From positions 62,001 through 126,000 of the forward strand of contig NZ_JABRWH010000002.1 of assembly GCF_013248975.1 (NCBI RefSeq): 64,000 nt of DNA, read 5' to 3'. How positions within the stretch are numbered: the first letter of the stretch is position 1; every line of letters starts with the position of its first letter. A program made the translations under genes and the position numbers. A model generated the notes under the pieces. The model was not told the DNA's origin and ran no database searches. It saw nothing but the letters and a program-made list of their open reading frames with translations. Of this stretch, positions 1-9,094 are shown in pieces. This stretch comes from Neobacillus endophyticus (GTDB taxonomy: Bacteria > Bacillota > Bacilli > Bacillales > Cytobacillaceae).

Positions 1-2
1 GT

Positions 3-410
3 ATTAACAAAGTACACGGTATTTCTTCAGCTCAGCAACATCTCTTATTCATTTTATCTACACATGAAAAACCACTAACAATTAGTGAGATAAGCAATTT
101 AGGTTGTTGGCACTTATCTACAGTAAGTCGACTGTTACAACCCTTGATAAGAGAGAATTTTGTTACTGTACAAAAATGTAAAACGAAATACAAATATGTA
201 TCAATTACTAATCAAGGCTTCGAGAAGTTAAAGGAAATTGCTAAGCAAGTTTTTCCACTGAAGGAATTTCCGTTTGATTTTTCAGATATTGAACAAGAAG
301 AAGTTCAAATATTTATTGAAATAGGGTTGAAAATATTAAAAAATTTTAAGGGTGAGGAATTTTTAACTTGGGTTAAAAAACCCCACTTCCAAGAGTATCA
401 ATCGTCCTAG
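3..410 (+). CDS. MarR/Hpr-like transcriptional regulator, 5' part outside window
   Basis: The frame is open from the first bases of the window, so the N-terminus is missing. The visible part begins INKVHGISSAQQHLLF and runs through a winged-helix segment (LTISEISNLGCWHLSTVSRL, then a wing region IRENFVTVQKCKTKYKYVSIT), as in MarR-family repressors of the Hpr/ScoC branch. This family binds DNA as a dimer and regulates neighbouring or stationary-phase genes. The TTG at 144 is internal to the domain and should not be taken as the start. The next gene begins 52 bp downstream with its own ribosome binding site. Family call is fairly sure; subfamily and target are not. Confidence 0.7.
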   Translation: MNKVHGISSAQQHLLFILSTHEKPLTISEISNLGCWHLSTVSRLLQPLIRENFVTVQKCKTKYKYVSITNQGFEKLKEIAKQVFPLKEFPFDFSDIEQEEVQIFIEIGLKILKNFKGEEFLTWVKKPHFQEYQSS

Positions 411-462
411 TTATTAATGATATTTCTACCGTTGTTTACAATTTATTAGGAGGAAACAAAAG

Positions 463-1467
463 TTGGAAACAGATAACAGTATTAGACTTACATCTGGTGA
501 AATTGCGAGTTTATGGACGACATACATGAGTGATAGCATGGCAATATGCGTGATTAAACATGCTTTAGATAAGGTAGAAGATACAGAAATTCGTGCTGTT
601 TTGGAATTAGCTTTAAATTTATCCCAAAGCCATGTGGATAAAATTAAACAAATTTTTATTGATGAAGACTTCCCTATTCCACATGGTTTTACAGATGAAG
701 ATGTAAACCTTAAGGCACCTCGTTTATTTTCAGATTCTTTTTGGTTAATGTACATCAACAAAATGTCTATTAACGGATTGACTGCTTATGCTGTGGCATT
801 GACTACTGCAACACGTGCTGACATTCGTGATTTTTATACTCATGTTAATGATTCAACTATGGAACTTTATAACAAGTCACTTAATGTAAAACTATCCAAA
901 GGACTTTTTGTAAGACCACCTTACATTTCTACACCAGAAAAAATTGATTTTGTTAAGAAGCAAAGTTTTTTGACAGGGTGGTTTGGAGAACGTAGACCAA
1001 TAAATGCTGTGGAAATTAGTCATATTGACTTTAACATAAAAAAAAGTATGTTAAAGGAAGCAATTATGCTTGGATTTGCTCAAGTAAGCCAGTCAAAGGA
1101 AGTAAGGAATTTTATATCACGGGCAAGAGACCTTTCTTCAAAACACATTGAGATTTTCCATACAATATTAACTGATAACAATCTACCGTCTCCTCCATCT
1201 TGGGAATCAGAGGTAACAAATTCCACCATTGCACCCTTTTCGGATAAGTTAATGTTGTTTCATACGCAATTATTGGTGAATTATGCCATAGGTTATTATG
1301 GCGCTAGTTTGGCTGGGTCTTTTCGGAGAGATTTAGCAGCTAAAGTAACACAAGTAATCGGAGAAGACTTGTTACTTGTTGAAGATGGAGTAAATCTCAT
1401 GATTGATCATGGATGGCTAGAACAAGTACCACAAGCAGATGATAGGGAAGAGTTAGTAAAGAAATAG
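463..1467 (+). CDS. DUF3231 family protein
   Basis: 334-residue protein starting at TTG, with AGGAGG about 8 bases upstream. It consists of two similar all-helical halves (about residues 5-165 and 175-325), each resembling a four-helix bundle with LTSGEIASLW-type openings and a late His-Gly motif. This matches the DUF3231 family of Bacillus, whose members are about 330 residues and often described as ferritin-like or spore-related by fold; the biochemical role is unknown. No signal peptide or membrane segment. A hairpin follows at 1539. It appears to be a single-gene unit. The family call is confident, function open. Confidence 0.8.
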   Translation: METDNSIRLTSGEIASLWTTYMSDSMAICVIKHALDKVEDTEIRAVLELALNLSQSHVDKIKQIFIDEDFPIPHGFTDEDVNLKAPRLFSDSFWLMYINKMSINGLTAYAVALTTATRADIRDFYTHVNDSTMELYNKSLNVKLSKGLFVRPPYISTPEKIDFVKKQSFLTGWFGERRPINAVEISHIDFNIKKSMLKEAIMLGFAQVSQSKEVRNFISRARDLSSKHIEIFHTILTDNNLPSPPSWESEVTNSTIAPFSDKLMLFHTQLLVNYAIGYYGASLAGSFRRDLAAKVTQVIGEDLLLVEDGVNLMIDHGWLEQVPQADDREELVKK

Positions 1468-1538
1468 AGTTACAAAACTGTTCAACATTTTTGTAAGAAC
1501 TAGCTCTTAATTAAGTAAAACGGGTATTTAAGTTAGTG

Positions 1539-1567
1539 ATAGGGTTGCGAGCAGCAATCCTATTTTG
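1539..1567 (+). terminator. Probable intrinsic terminator of the DUF3231 gene
   Basis: Stem ATAGGGTTGC / GCAATCCTAT with loop GAGCA, followed by TTTT. It sits 70 bp after the stop codon of the DUF3231 gene. The T-run is short, so efficiency is uncertain. Confidence 0.55.
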
Positions 1568-1680
1568 GTGCCAGCTGATAAGAAAAGCTGAAGACGGTTA
1601 ATTAAATATAATGGATAATTATTCTTGCTTTGTATAGGAATAAAATTATTAAAATTGTCACGGTGAAATTAGTTTGTTTT

Positions 1681-1745
1681 GCAAAGGAACTAAGATCACA
1701 ACATTATTTTGGATTGATATAAGTGGCTTGGTTATAACAACGATG
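1681..1745 (+). pseudogene. Decayed copy of the 5' part of the small membrane gene at 7104
   Basis: About 65 bases here (centre AAGATCACAACATTATTTTG) closely match the region around the start of the 64-residue gene at 7104-7298, but the start codon is lost and the frame soon closes. The rest of the 1468-1966 gap holds no supportable gene. This looks like a duplicated then degraded copy. Confidence 0.6.
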
Positions 1746-1966
1746 CGAGGGCAGTTGTTTTGTGGAAGTAAGCTTATAAATAATTGTACCGATATGAACA
1801 AAACGGTCAATATCTCCTAAGCAATTTCAATTTTGGTTTGGTAACTAAAAGAAAACACGCTTTTTTCAGCTTCTTTTTTTAGATTGGGTTCAGCACTCTT
1901 GATCTAGTTTAAAAACGGTTCGAAATATAATGAAATATTCCACCTAGAAGGGTTTGGTTAGTTGGG

Positions 1967-4213
1967 ATGTGGAGGAATTGGGAAATAACACAGAAAGTTG
2001 CTTTACGCATCGTTCTTATCTATATTTTCAGTAGTATTACATGGATCATTTTTTCTGATTACTTGATGAATTATTACCTTTACATTAAATCAGCTTGGAT
2101 CGAAATCTTCAAAGGATGTATGTTTATTTTGATTACAGGCTTAATTTTTTACAACTTAATTAAAAAGGGGATAAAAGTGACGGTAGAATCTGAAACCAAA
2201 TTTCGTACTATCGTTGAAAACGTATCGGATTTAATTGCTGTTATTGATCATAATGGTAACTTCGAATATTTATCTCCTTCTCATCAGAATATTTTTGGAT
2301 ATTCTGAAGATGAATTAGTGGGGAAATCTGTTTTTGATTTTTTAAAAGTAGAAGAGACCACTAAAATAAAACGAAGGTTACAGGACATAAAGACTCAAAA
2401 ATATAGAGTTCCTGTTGAGTATAATATAAAACATAAAGATGGTCATTTTGTATTAGTCGAAGGAAGAGGAGTACCTATCATTGGAGAATATGGTGAAGTC
2501 AAAAAAATCATCTTATTTTCACGTGATATAACGGAAAGGAAAAAAGCTGAGAGACAGCTTATGGAAAGTGAAGAACGTTATCGGAAACTTGTAGAGTATT
2601 CACCTGAAACCATCCTCATTCATATAGATGGGAAAATTGTTTATGTCAATAAAGCAGGTCTATTGTTGGTTTATGCAAATAATAAAAATCAAATATTAGG
2701 TAGAAATGTATTTGATTTTATTTCTCCTGAATACCATGAGCATACAAAAAAACAAATGAAAAAAGTGAAAGAGAATGGACTATCTGAAATTAGTGAGTAT
2801 CAGATTATTCGGTTAGATGGAGCGCATCTTTTTGTAGAATTATTGACATTTCAAACTATATATCAAGGTCAAAGTGCAATGCAGGCTATTTTAAGAGACA
2901 TTACAGAACGTAAAAAAGCACAGGAACAGGTCCAATATTTGGCTTATTTTGATCCATTAACCGGTATTCCTAACCGTAATCATTTGCATAAATATCTTGG
3001 TGAAGTTTTAGAACGTAACAAGGTTGATAAAAAAATAGTTGCAGTTTTATTTTTAGATTTAGATCGATTTAAATTGATAAACGATACGTTTGGTCATAGT
3101 TTTGGTGATCTATTATTGAAAGAAGCAACCATAAGGATTAGTAGAGTTTTGGAGAAAGATGGTATACTTTTCCGTTATGGAGGAGATGAGTATGTTATTG
3201 TTGTGGAAGGAGTTGAACCTAGAGAAGTATCTCAACTTGCAGAAAAACTTATAGAAACATTCTCATCACCTTTTTACATTCAAGAACGTCAAATGTTTAT
3301 TTCAACTAGCATTGGAATTAGTCTATTTCCAAAAGATGGAGAAACAGTGGAAGCTCTCATACAAAATTCAGATGCAGCGATGTACTCTGCTAAAGAGAAT
3401 GGTAAAAATAATTTTCGATTTCATTCTAGTTATTTAAATACAAATAATAATCGAAAAATGGAAATTGAATTAGGCATTAGAAAAGCACTAGAACAAAATG
3501 AATTTACATTGTACTATCAACCTTTAGTTGATCTTGATACTAAGAAGATCGTTGGATTAGAAGCTCTAATTCGTTGGATTCATCCTGAATATGGCTTTAT
3601 TTCTCCAGCGGAATTTATTCCTGTTGCAGAGGAATGCGGGCTAATTGTATTAATTGGAAATTGGGTTCTAAAAACGGCATGTGAGCAGTTTAAACGTTGG
3701 TTAGATTCAGGATTTCCTTTAAAAAGGATTGCAGTGAATGTTTCAGCTATACAGTTTTGTGACCAAAATTTTGTAAATACTGTAAATCAAGTTTTACATG
3801 ATACAAAGCTTGAAGCCTGTTTCTTGGAATTAGAAATTACTGAAAGTGCCACACAGCAAGTAGAAGAGGCGACTAAAATTATGAAGGTATTAAAAGAAAT
3901 TGGTGTTCAACTTTCCATTGATGATTTTGGTACAGGTTATTCTTCATTAAATTATTTGAGACAATTTCCTATTAATACCTTAAAAATTGATAAGTCTTTT
4001 GTGGATGAAATTAATAATAATTATAATGGTGAAGTAATCATTAAAACCATTATTGAACTAGGAATTAGTTTGGGATTTATGGTAATTGCTGAAGGTATTG
4101 AAAATGAACAACAATTATCATTTTTAAAAGAAAACAACTGTCAAATAGGACAAGGTTATTTATTTAGTAAACCTTTGCCAACTCATGAATTAGAGGATCT
4201 TTTAAAGAAATAA
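1967..4213 (+). CDS. Membrane PAS-PAS-GGDEF-EAL cyclic-di-GMP turnover protein
   Basis: 748 residues. Two N-terminal hydrophobic segments (about residues 10-33 and 45-66) anchor it in the membrane. Two PAS domains follow (about 75-190 and 200-315), each ending in a DITERKKA-type linker. A GGDEF domain (about 325-480) carries GGDEY at 405-409, and an EAL domain (about 495-745) carries EAL at 532-534. The conserved EAL-domain groups NVSAIQF, ELEITES, DDFGTGYSS, KIDKSF, EGIE and QGYLFSKP are all present, so both diguanylate cyclase and phosphodiesterase sites look intact by motif. It is expected to link a PAS-sensed signal to c-di-GMP level. GAAGGG at 1947-1952 is the only, rather distant, ribosome binding site candidate. 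It is monocistronic. Confidence 0.92.
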   Translation: MWRNWEITQKVALRIVLIYIFSSITWIIFSDYLMNYYLYIKSAWIEIFKGCMFILITGLIFYNLIKKGIKVTVESETKFRTIVENVSDLIAVIDHNGNFEYLSPSHQNIFGYSEDELVGKSVFDFLKVEETTKIKRRLQDIKTQKYRVPVEYNIKHKDGHFVLVEGRGVPIIGEYGEVKKIILFSRDITERKKAERQLMESEERYRKLVEYSPETILIHIDGKIVYVNKAGLLLVYANNKNQILGRNVFDFISPEYHEHTKKQMKKVKENGLSEISEYQIIRLDGAHLFVELLTFQTIYQGQSAMQAILRDITERKKAQEQVQYLAYFDPLTGIPNRNHLHKYLGEVLERNKVDKKIVAVLFLDLDRFKLINDTFGHSFGDLLLKEATIRISRVLEKDGILFRYGGDEYVIVVEGVEPREVSQLAEKLIETFSSPFYIQERQMFISTSIGISLFPKDGETVEALIQNSDAAMYSAKENGKNNFRFHSSYLNTNNNRKMEIELGIRKALEQNEFTLYYQPLVDLDTKKIVGLEALIRWIHPEYGFISPAEFIPVAEECGLIVLIGNWVLKTACEQFKRWLDSGFPLKRIAVNVSAIQFCDQNFVNTVNQVLHDTKLEACFLELEITESATQQVEEATKIMKVLKEIGVQLSIDDFGTGYSSLNYLRQFPINTLKIDKSFVDEINNNYNGEVIIKTIIELGISLGFMVIAEGIENEQQLSFLKENNCQIGQGYLFSKPLPTHELEDLLKK

Positions 4214-4424
4214 ATATTTATTTCTTTAGGAATATTTTAACAAACGGGTTTTGGATTAATGATCTATTGTGATTCTTACTGTGTAAATAAAAGTTTAGGT
4301 AAGGATAAAGAACTTCGTGAGGATAACGTAATAAAAAATAGCAGAAGCATTGTTAAGTCAAAAATTTTATTTCACGACTTTATTTAAAGAACAATTATTC
4401 ATTTAGAACTATTTTTCTTATGCA

Positions 4425-4475
4425 ATAAAAAGGCGCCTTTCTTGAACAGGAAGACTTCTTCCGTTATTGGGTCAT
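4425..4475 (+). repeat. Decayed copy of the GGGCGC-type terminator repeat
   Basis: The stretch GGCGCCTTTCTTGAACAGG resembles the GGGCGCTTTTCTTGA form of the dispersed repeat seen at 10868 and 14541, but the upstream TTCAACAATCG part is lost. It lies in the 4214-4572 gap between the GGDEF/EAL gene and the next membrane gene, where nothing else is evident. Confidence 0.4.
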
Positions 4476-4572
4476 TTAATGGTTACCTTTATTATGGTAA
4501 AATTTTCTGTAAATAGCTAAATAGGATCTTTTAACTTTTTAGAATGAAATCGAAATAGGAGGTAAGCACGAT

Positions 4573-5217
4573 ATGTCGCAATCCATTATTCCTAGAGCTG
4601 CTGTGCGTGGTAGAGCTTCTGGAGTTATGTTCTTGGCGTTTTTTGGTACTCTGTGGGCCGGAATTGGAATTAAAGGACTAAATGGCTGGGGATATCTCTG
4701 GCTTTTGATCTTATCTCTTTTGATTGGTGTTGTATTGCTTATTGGAGGAATCGTATTGATAATTAAGTCAAAAAGGTTATCAAACGAGATGGGGGAAGGG
4801 GATTCTAATCGTTGGAAACGAAAGAATATGTGGTTCGGCATTAATTTTGGCTTAGAAGGCGTGTTGATTGGTGTCGCCTCTGCAATTTGTAGGTCTACTA
4901 ATCACTTGGATTTGTTTGTCCCTATCATAGCTCTAATTGTCGGTGTTCATTTCTATCCCTTAGCACACCTTTTTCAAGTCAAGATTTATTATTTTTCTGG
5001 TTCACTCCTTTGTTTGCTTTCGGCAATCACACTGTTCACTTTACCTGTAAGAGTTACCTGGGAGAATAATCAAATTATGGTATGGTGGATAACTGTCGGC
5101 TTTGGCTCAGCCTTGATATTGTGGGGAACCTGTGTGACAGTTTGGCAAGTAGGCAATAAATTGCTGAACAGTGCTGGGAATAGAGTCAAAGAAGCTGAGG
5201 AATCTTTCAGGTTTTAA
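4573..5217 (+). CDS. Polytopic membrane protein, about six or seven helices
   Basis: 214 residues with hydrophobic segments at about 17-35, 41-65, 90-108, 113-130, 137-155 and 168-190, and a charged loop around residues 67-85. AGGAGG at 4558-4563 is well placed for this ATG. Resembles uncharacterised Bacillus integral membrane proteins (possibly the DUF7010 group, not certain). No catalytic motif is visible. A terminator hairpin belonging to the dispersed repeat family follows directly, so it is probably transcribed alone. Real gene with good confidence; function unknown. Confidence 0.75.
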   Translation: MSQSIIPRAAVRGRASGVMFLAFFGTLWAGIGIKGLNGWGYLWLLILSLLIGVVLLIGGIVLIIKSKRLSNEMGEGDSNRWKRKNMWFGINFGLEGVLIGVASAICRSTNHLDLFVPIIALIVGVHFYPLAHLFQVKIYYFSGSLLCLLSAITLFTLPVRVTWENNQIMVWWITVGFGSALILWGTCVTVWQVGNKLLNSAGNRVKEAEESFRF

Positions 5218-5240
5218 TATAGAAAAAACTGTTCTTTTTT

Positions 5241-5287
5241 ATTCAACGGGTGCAATTCTAGAGTAGAAATTGCGCTCTTTCTTTTTG
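5241..5287 (+). terminator. Terminator hairpin, GGGTGC variant of the dispersed repeat
   Basis: ATTCAACGGGTGCAATTCT is followed by a short loop and AGAAATTGCGC, then CTTTCTTTTT. The stem GCAATTCT/AGAAATTGC has one bulge. It lies about 25-65 bp after the preceding stop codon and is the GGGTGC form of the family whose consensus end is AATCGGGCGC. Confidence 0.65.
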
Positions 5288-5292
5288 TATAT

Positions 5293-5508
5293 GGGATAGC
5301 GTCAGGATTTTGACAATTTACAACGCTAAGATAGAAACCCTTGTATCAATAGGGTTTAATCTATTGGGACTTAACTGATTTTGCATCAAATAAAGATTGC
5401 TAGTGTCTCATATGCCTTGTCTCAAAAGTCTTATCGTTGTTAAATACTTCAATTTTAGTGCTACTAACAGCTTAACGTTGTAAATCTGCATTTTCGGGAC
5501 GCTACCCC
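5293..5508. mobile_element. Tn3-derived miniature inverted-repeat element (TIME-like), 216 bp
   Basis: Bounded by two 38-bp imperfect inverted repeats (5293-5330 beginning GGGATAGCGTCAGG, and the complement of 5471-5508 beginning GGGGTAGCGTCC; both end ACAACG-Y-TAAG). They match at 28 of 38 positions. The termini are of the Tn1546/Tn3-family type. The 5 bases on each side are identical (TATAT at 5288-5292 and 5509-5513), the target duplication length produced by Tn3-family transposases. No gene is inside, so it would need a transposase in trans; the Tn3-type transposase at 61294 is a candidate of the right family, though its own terminal repeat differs. Confidence 0.8.
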
Positions 5509-5659
5509 TATATGGCCATTTTGTGGAATAAGGCATTTTAACAAAGTTAGACATTTAAATGAAAACCGGTAGAAGATTGTGAAAAAATGTAATTAAGCTA
5601 ATGTAAGCAGTTTACTTGAATAAGGATAGATTCTATTGACTTGGGTAATAAAGTAGTAC

Positions 5660-5712
5660 GACCGAGATACGTGTAATTTCAGGTCATGAATTAACTTTTA
5701 TTTCTAAATGCC
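5660..5712 (+). repeat. Dispersed repeat, CCGAGATACGTGTAA family, copy 1
   Basis: GACCGAGATACGTGTAA followed about 20 bases later by ACTTTTATTTC. Two better-matching copies lie at 52866-52935 and 54665-54732 in the same orientation. No coding potential. Confidence 0.6.
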
Positions 5713-5887
5713 GTATTTAAGTTGTATAGTACGGATGTAACGGGTTCGCTGTTGTTGGTGCTGAGTCCCTAAAAGTTAAAAATGTTGCCATCAAGGTAGC
5801 CGAGAACCATAAGTAGGTCTTCTACTATTTTTTTAAAAAAGGGAAAGGATAAGAAAAAGACACTCATTGTAGATTGGGGCTACAACA

Positions 5888-6358
5888 ATGCTATTTCTTA
5901 TCCTAACGGGTGTATTATTTAATTTAATCGCATTTTTTATACCCAAACGAATGTCTGATCTTGAGATCATAACAACAACATTGTTTTCAATGGTTTTAGA
6001 ACTTTTAGTTGATATGTATTTAGATGTAAAATTCGACATGTTTGGTTATTTTACAAAAGGAGTAAATTGGGGGTTCCTTATTTATGTTTTTGGTGTTTAC
6101 CCTGCAATTAATATCACATTTTTAAATTTTTTCCCTTATAACAAAAGCCTGGTTCGAAAATATTGCTATATTGTTGGATGGTCTGTATTTGCAGTAATAT
6201 TTGAACTTCTTTTTATATGGACCAAAACTTTTTACTATAATGGCTGGAAATTGTGGTATTCTGCCTTGTGTTATCCAGCCTTATATGTAACTTTAGTGTT
6301 GTTTGATAAGTACACTTTATATCTTATTAAAAAAGTTCAACAAAAAACCCATCCTTAA
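5888..6358 (+). CDS. CBO0543 family membrane protein
   Basis: 156 residues, largely hydrophobic with about four to five membrane segments. The motifs FNLIAFFIPKR, YFTKGVNWG and FLNFFPYN match the CBO0543 family of Firmicutes, whose function is unknown. A clear paralogue is encoded at 41461-41919 (shared FNLIAF, D-K-Y-F-K-V-W and FLN-(F/W)-(F/Y)-P pattern). TTGGGG at about 5874-5880 is a weak ribosome binding site. It is a single-gene unit between intergenic repeats. Confidence 0.75.
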   Translation: MLFLILTGVLFNLIAFFIPKRMSDLEIITTTLFSMVLELLVDMYLDVKFDMFGYFTKGVNWGFLIYVFGVYPAINITFLNFFPYNKSLVRKYCYIVGWSVFAVIFELLFIWTKTFYYNGWKLWYSALCYPALYVTLVLFDKYTLYLIKKVQQKTHP

Positions 6359-6375
6359 CGGCAAAGGATAGGTTG
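6346..6375 (+). terminator. Hairpin after the CBO0543 gene
   Basis: AACCCATCCTT pairs with AAGGATAGGTT across a short loop and overlaps the end of the CBO0543 gene. The T-run is on the left side, so on the plus strand it is not a classical terminator. Confidence 0.35.
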
Positions 6376-6679
6376 TAATATAAACCAAGATTATTCTTGG
6401 TTGTCCATAGTATGAGTTTGAAACCCCAAAATTATCCATCCTTGTTGATTTTCTGTTATATTTATTAGACTAAAAAAGCCCTTTTTGTTAGTTAAGGTGC
6501 ACATTATCCTTAGTCTCACCATTATTGGTTAAATTAGCTTCGTAGATGTTTATGTGTGTTAAATTTTTTACGACAGACGAAATCCGATTTTAAATAGTTT
6601 TTTTCAATTAGGGGTAAAGTATCATTTGAAACCTGTATGCTCAAGTTGAGCTTAGGGCTTAAAAAGGAGGGGAAAACCC

Positions 6680-6937
6680 ATGGTTCATTATGATAATGAA
6701 CTACTTACTGATTTAGAAAAAGGAAATGTATATTCAGCAAGGGATATAGCAGAATTTCTTAAATTTAAACAAAATGTTACTATCTTATGTTCGGATACAG
6801 ACGTTTTTAATTCTGATGATGCTAACGTGAGATTTAAGGTAAGGGATAAACTTGAAACATTCATTCATTCCAATAACATTGTTGGTTACATAAAGCCAAA
6901 TGTGAAGAGTTTGATTTATATTGTTGAAAAGGTTTAA
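6680..6937 (+). CDS. Hypothetical protein, 85 residues
   Basis: ATG preceded by AAAGGAGGGG at a good distance. The predicted protein is soluble and mixed alpha/beta, with no recognised motif (MVHYDNELLTDLEKGN at the start). A strong terminator starts 38 bp after the stop. Not recognised; real gene likely from the ribosome binding site and terminator. Confidence 0.55.
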   Translation: MVHYDNELLTDLEKGNVYSARDIAEFLKFKQNVTILCSDTDVFNSDDANVRFKVRDKLETFIHSNNIVGYIKPNVKSLIYIVEKV

Positions 6938-6974
6938 TAAATACTTAGCATCCTTTCAAGGTCTTTCAGAAATG

Positions 6975-7008
6975 AAAAAAGGCTATCCGTTATGGATAGC
7001 CTTTTTTA
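6975..7008 (+). terminator. Intrinsic terminator
   Basis: Stem AAGGCTATCC / GGATAGCCTT, loop GTTAT, followed by TTTTT. Strong rho-independent terminator for the 85-residue gene. Any reading frame that runs across it (from 6921) is unlikely to be translated as such. Confidence 0.85.
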
Positions 7009-7103
7009 TTCAGGAAATATTTTGGTATATATTACAAAATAATGATAATTTTTCTCGTTTAGTGCAGGATAATAATTATAAAAATTGTCCTGGAGGGCTT
7101 AGC

Positions 7104-7298
7104 ATGTTCAGCAGAGGAACCAAGATCACAACATTATTTTGGATTGCTATAGGTGGTTTGTTTTTAACGTCGATTTATTCAATACTACTTGCTATCTTAG
7201 GCATTAAATCTATGGCAATGATTAGTTATATTTACAAGCAGAATAAAAAACAGGCTCAACAAGAAAATTCAAATAATGTAAGGCGTTTGTTTAAATAA
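7104..7298 (+). CDS. Small membrane protein, 64 residues
   Basis: The ATG at 7104 has GGAGGG about 6-8 bases upstream and lies beyond the terminator at 6975, which decides the start against the longer frame from 6921. The protein starts MFSRGTKITTLFWIAIGG, has two hydrophobic stretches (about 8-27 and 30-45) and a basic C-terminus. A degraded copy of its 5' region is at 1681. Function unknown. Confidence 0.55.
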   Translation: MFSRGTKITTLFWIAIGGLFLTSIYSILLAILGIKSMAMISYIYKQNKKQAQQENSNNVRRLFK

Positions 7299-7367
7299 CC
7301 CATCTCTTCCACCAACTTCAAAAATAAAGGAAAGGATAAGAAAAAAGAGCCTCTCTTAGACTATAGG

Positions 7368-7425
7368 TGCTTTACTTCAATAACGATCTTCAACAATCGG
7401 GCGCGATTACTCAACAAGGGCAGTC
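7368..7425 (+). repeat. Dispersed GGGCGC repeat with hairpin
   Basis: GGTGCTTTACTTCAATAACG, then ATCTTCAACAATCGGGCGC (core 7386-7404), then a GCGATT...AGTCGC hairpin. It is oriented with the flanking plus-strand genes. Confidence 0.8.
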
Positions 7426-7498
7426 GCTTCTGGTTTTAACGGAGAGTTTAATTAGTTACATTTCCAAGATATTAAATTAATTTTTTGCCATTTAATCT

Positions 7499-7528
7499 AG
7501 CAGCGATAAGTATCGCTGTTTTTTATTT
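7499..7528 (+). terminator. Hairpin with T-run upstream of the TolB-like gene
   Basis: AGCGATAAGTATCGCT followed by GTTTTTT. It lies between the repeat at 7386 and the next gene's ribosome binding site, so it could also act as an attenuator. Confidence 0.65.
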
Positions 7529-7596
7529 GTATAAATGTGAAGAAAGGGAAGAATATAGGAGCTATCTTTGAAAAGAAAGGAGAATGAAAAATTAAA

Positions 7597-8838
7597 ATGA
7601 AAAGGATTATAACGTTACTTACTATTTTTATTTTAAATTTTCAACCTTTTTCATTTGTTTCAGCAGAATCAAATGACGAATTGAAAGCAGCGTTTATAAA
7701 AAATGGCGATTTATGGGCTAAAGTTGAAAATAAAGAAATGAGAATTACCTATGGCGAATATGTAAGATTTCCAAAATGGTCTTTTGATGGTAACTGGATC
7801 GCATATATTAGAGCTACCAAAGTAAATGAATTTCCGTCATATGAAGGAGACCTTTGGTTATATGATGTAAAATCAAATAGACATTTTAGAGTTTTTACAA
7901 ATGTAATGACGAATTTTCAGTGGGCACCGAATCAAAATACACTTGGTTTTCAATCCGGTAAAGTTTTAAAGAGTATAGATGTTAAATTATTAAATCAACC
8001 TCATAAAATTGCTTCTGGAATTATAAATTTTTCATGGTTACCTGATGGAACAGGCATCTTAACTTCTTCTAAAGCAGGTAAAAGCGTATTTTCAGACATA
8101 GTATTATCCAAAATTTCACTTAACAATAAGAATCAGTATAAGTCCCAACATTTTTACACAATACGAGTTGGAAAGAAAGATTATTTTTATGGAACAAGCC
8201 AGTTTAAATGGTCCAATGATCATAAATGGATTGCTTTTCAGTTAGTTCCAACAGCAGCTTTGTCTGCAGATATTAATACAATAAGTATTCTTTCTAATGA
8301 TGGGCGCAGTTTCCAAAAAATTGATGAGATGTTAAATTACGAAGAATGGTTTCAATGGGCACCAAGTAATAATTTCTTAGGGTATATTCAGGGATTCAAT
8401 CGAGAAGCTATTGAAAATAAGGCATTAAAGGTTACACAAATAGATAAAAATATTACCTCCCAATACACACCTAAAGGATATGTTGATCGAGATTTGACAT
8501 GGCAGACTAATAAATCTATTTTGGTTTCACGTTCCATAGAAAGTAAATGGATTGATGTTGAGCAAAGACCAATGCCATCTTTATATAAGATTGATATTCA
8601 AACAAAGACTGCAAAGAAAATAACTTCACCTTCATCAAATGAAGGTGATTTTCGTCCACAATACATTAAAAATATGAATAAATTGATTTGGATAAGAACA
8701 AATAGAGAAAAAGCGAATGTTTGGATTGCCGATCCAAATGGTTTAAACCAGAAAATCTGGATTGAAAACTTTAGTCCTGGAACTTGGTATTATGAACATT
8801 GGAGTTGGGATGAGGTTTTTAGTTTATTTCAACCGTAA
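7597..8838 (+). CDS. Secreted TolB-type beta-propeller protein
   Basis: 413 residues with a signal peptide (positive MKRI, hydrophobic core to about residue 20, likely cleavage after FVSA at about 24). The rest has repeated WSFDGNWIAY / WAPNQNTLGF / WSNDHKWIAF / WAPSNNFLGY blocks, the WD40/TolB-like (PD40) blade signature, giving a beta-propeller outside the membrane. Such proteins are often binding or sensing modules; no catalytic site is seen. AAAGGAGAATG about 12 bases upstream supports the ATG. It is a single-gene unit between repeats. Confidence 0.75.
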   Translation: MKRIITLLTIFILNFQPFSFVSAESNDELKAAFIKNGDLWAKVENKEMRITYGEYVRFPKWSFDGNWIAYIRATKVNEFPSYEGDLWLYDVKSNRHFRVFTNVMTNFQWAPNQNTLGFQSGKVLKSIDVKLLNQPHKIASGIINFSWLPDGTGILTSSKAGKSVFSDIVLSKISLNNKNQYKSQHFYTIRVGKKDYFYGTSQFKWSNDHKWIAFQLVPTAALSADINTISILSNDGRSFQKIDEMLNYEEWFQWAPSNNFLGYIQGFNREAIENKALKVTQIDKNITSQYTPKGYVDRDLTWQTNKSILVSRSIESKWIDVEQRPMPSLYKIDIQTKTAKKITSPSSNEGDFRPQYIKNMNKLIWIRTNREKANVWIADPNGLNQKIWIENFSPGTWYYEHWSWDEVFSLFQP

Positions 8839-8944
8839 TATATAGGGGCATATAAAATAAAACAGGATGAAACTTGTATTATTCTTGAACTGTAACAGAT
8901 TGCATATTCCACAAAAATAGCAATAGAAGCTCATGTGTTATTCA

Positions 8945-8990
8945 ATTAAACCAGCTAATAGAAACTTAGTGATCTTCAACAATCGGGCGC
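8945..8990 (+). repeat. Dispersed GGGCGC repeat
   Basis: Core at 8972-8990 (ATCTTCAACAATCGGGCGC). The 25 bases before it (CCAGCTAATAGAAACTTAGT) are identical to those before the copy at 36054, so homology extends well upstream of the hairpin. It follows the TolB-like gene. Confidence 0.8.
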
Positions 8991-9094
8991 CATTCTGGAA
9001 CATGGTTTGTGAAAAAAGAAAAGTTTAAAAGGATAACATTTCCAATATATATTGTGATAATATGAATGTAATCTTTTTGAAGAGGTGAGTTTAG

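Noticed and set aside
6921..7103. N-terminal extension of the small membrane gene
   Set aside because: It contains a complete intrinsic terminator; the ATG at 7104 has its own ribosome binding site.
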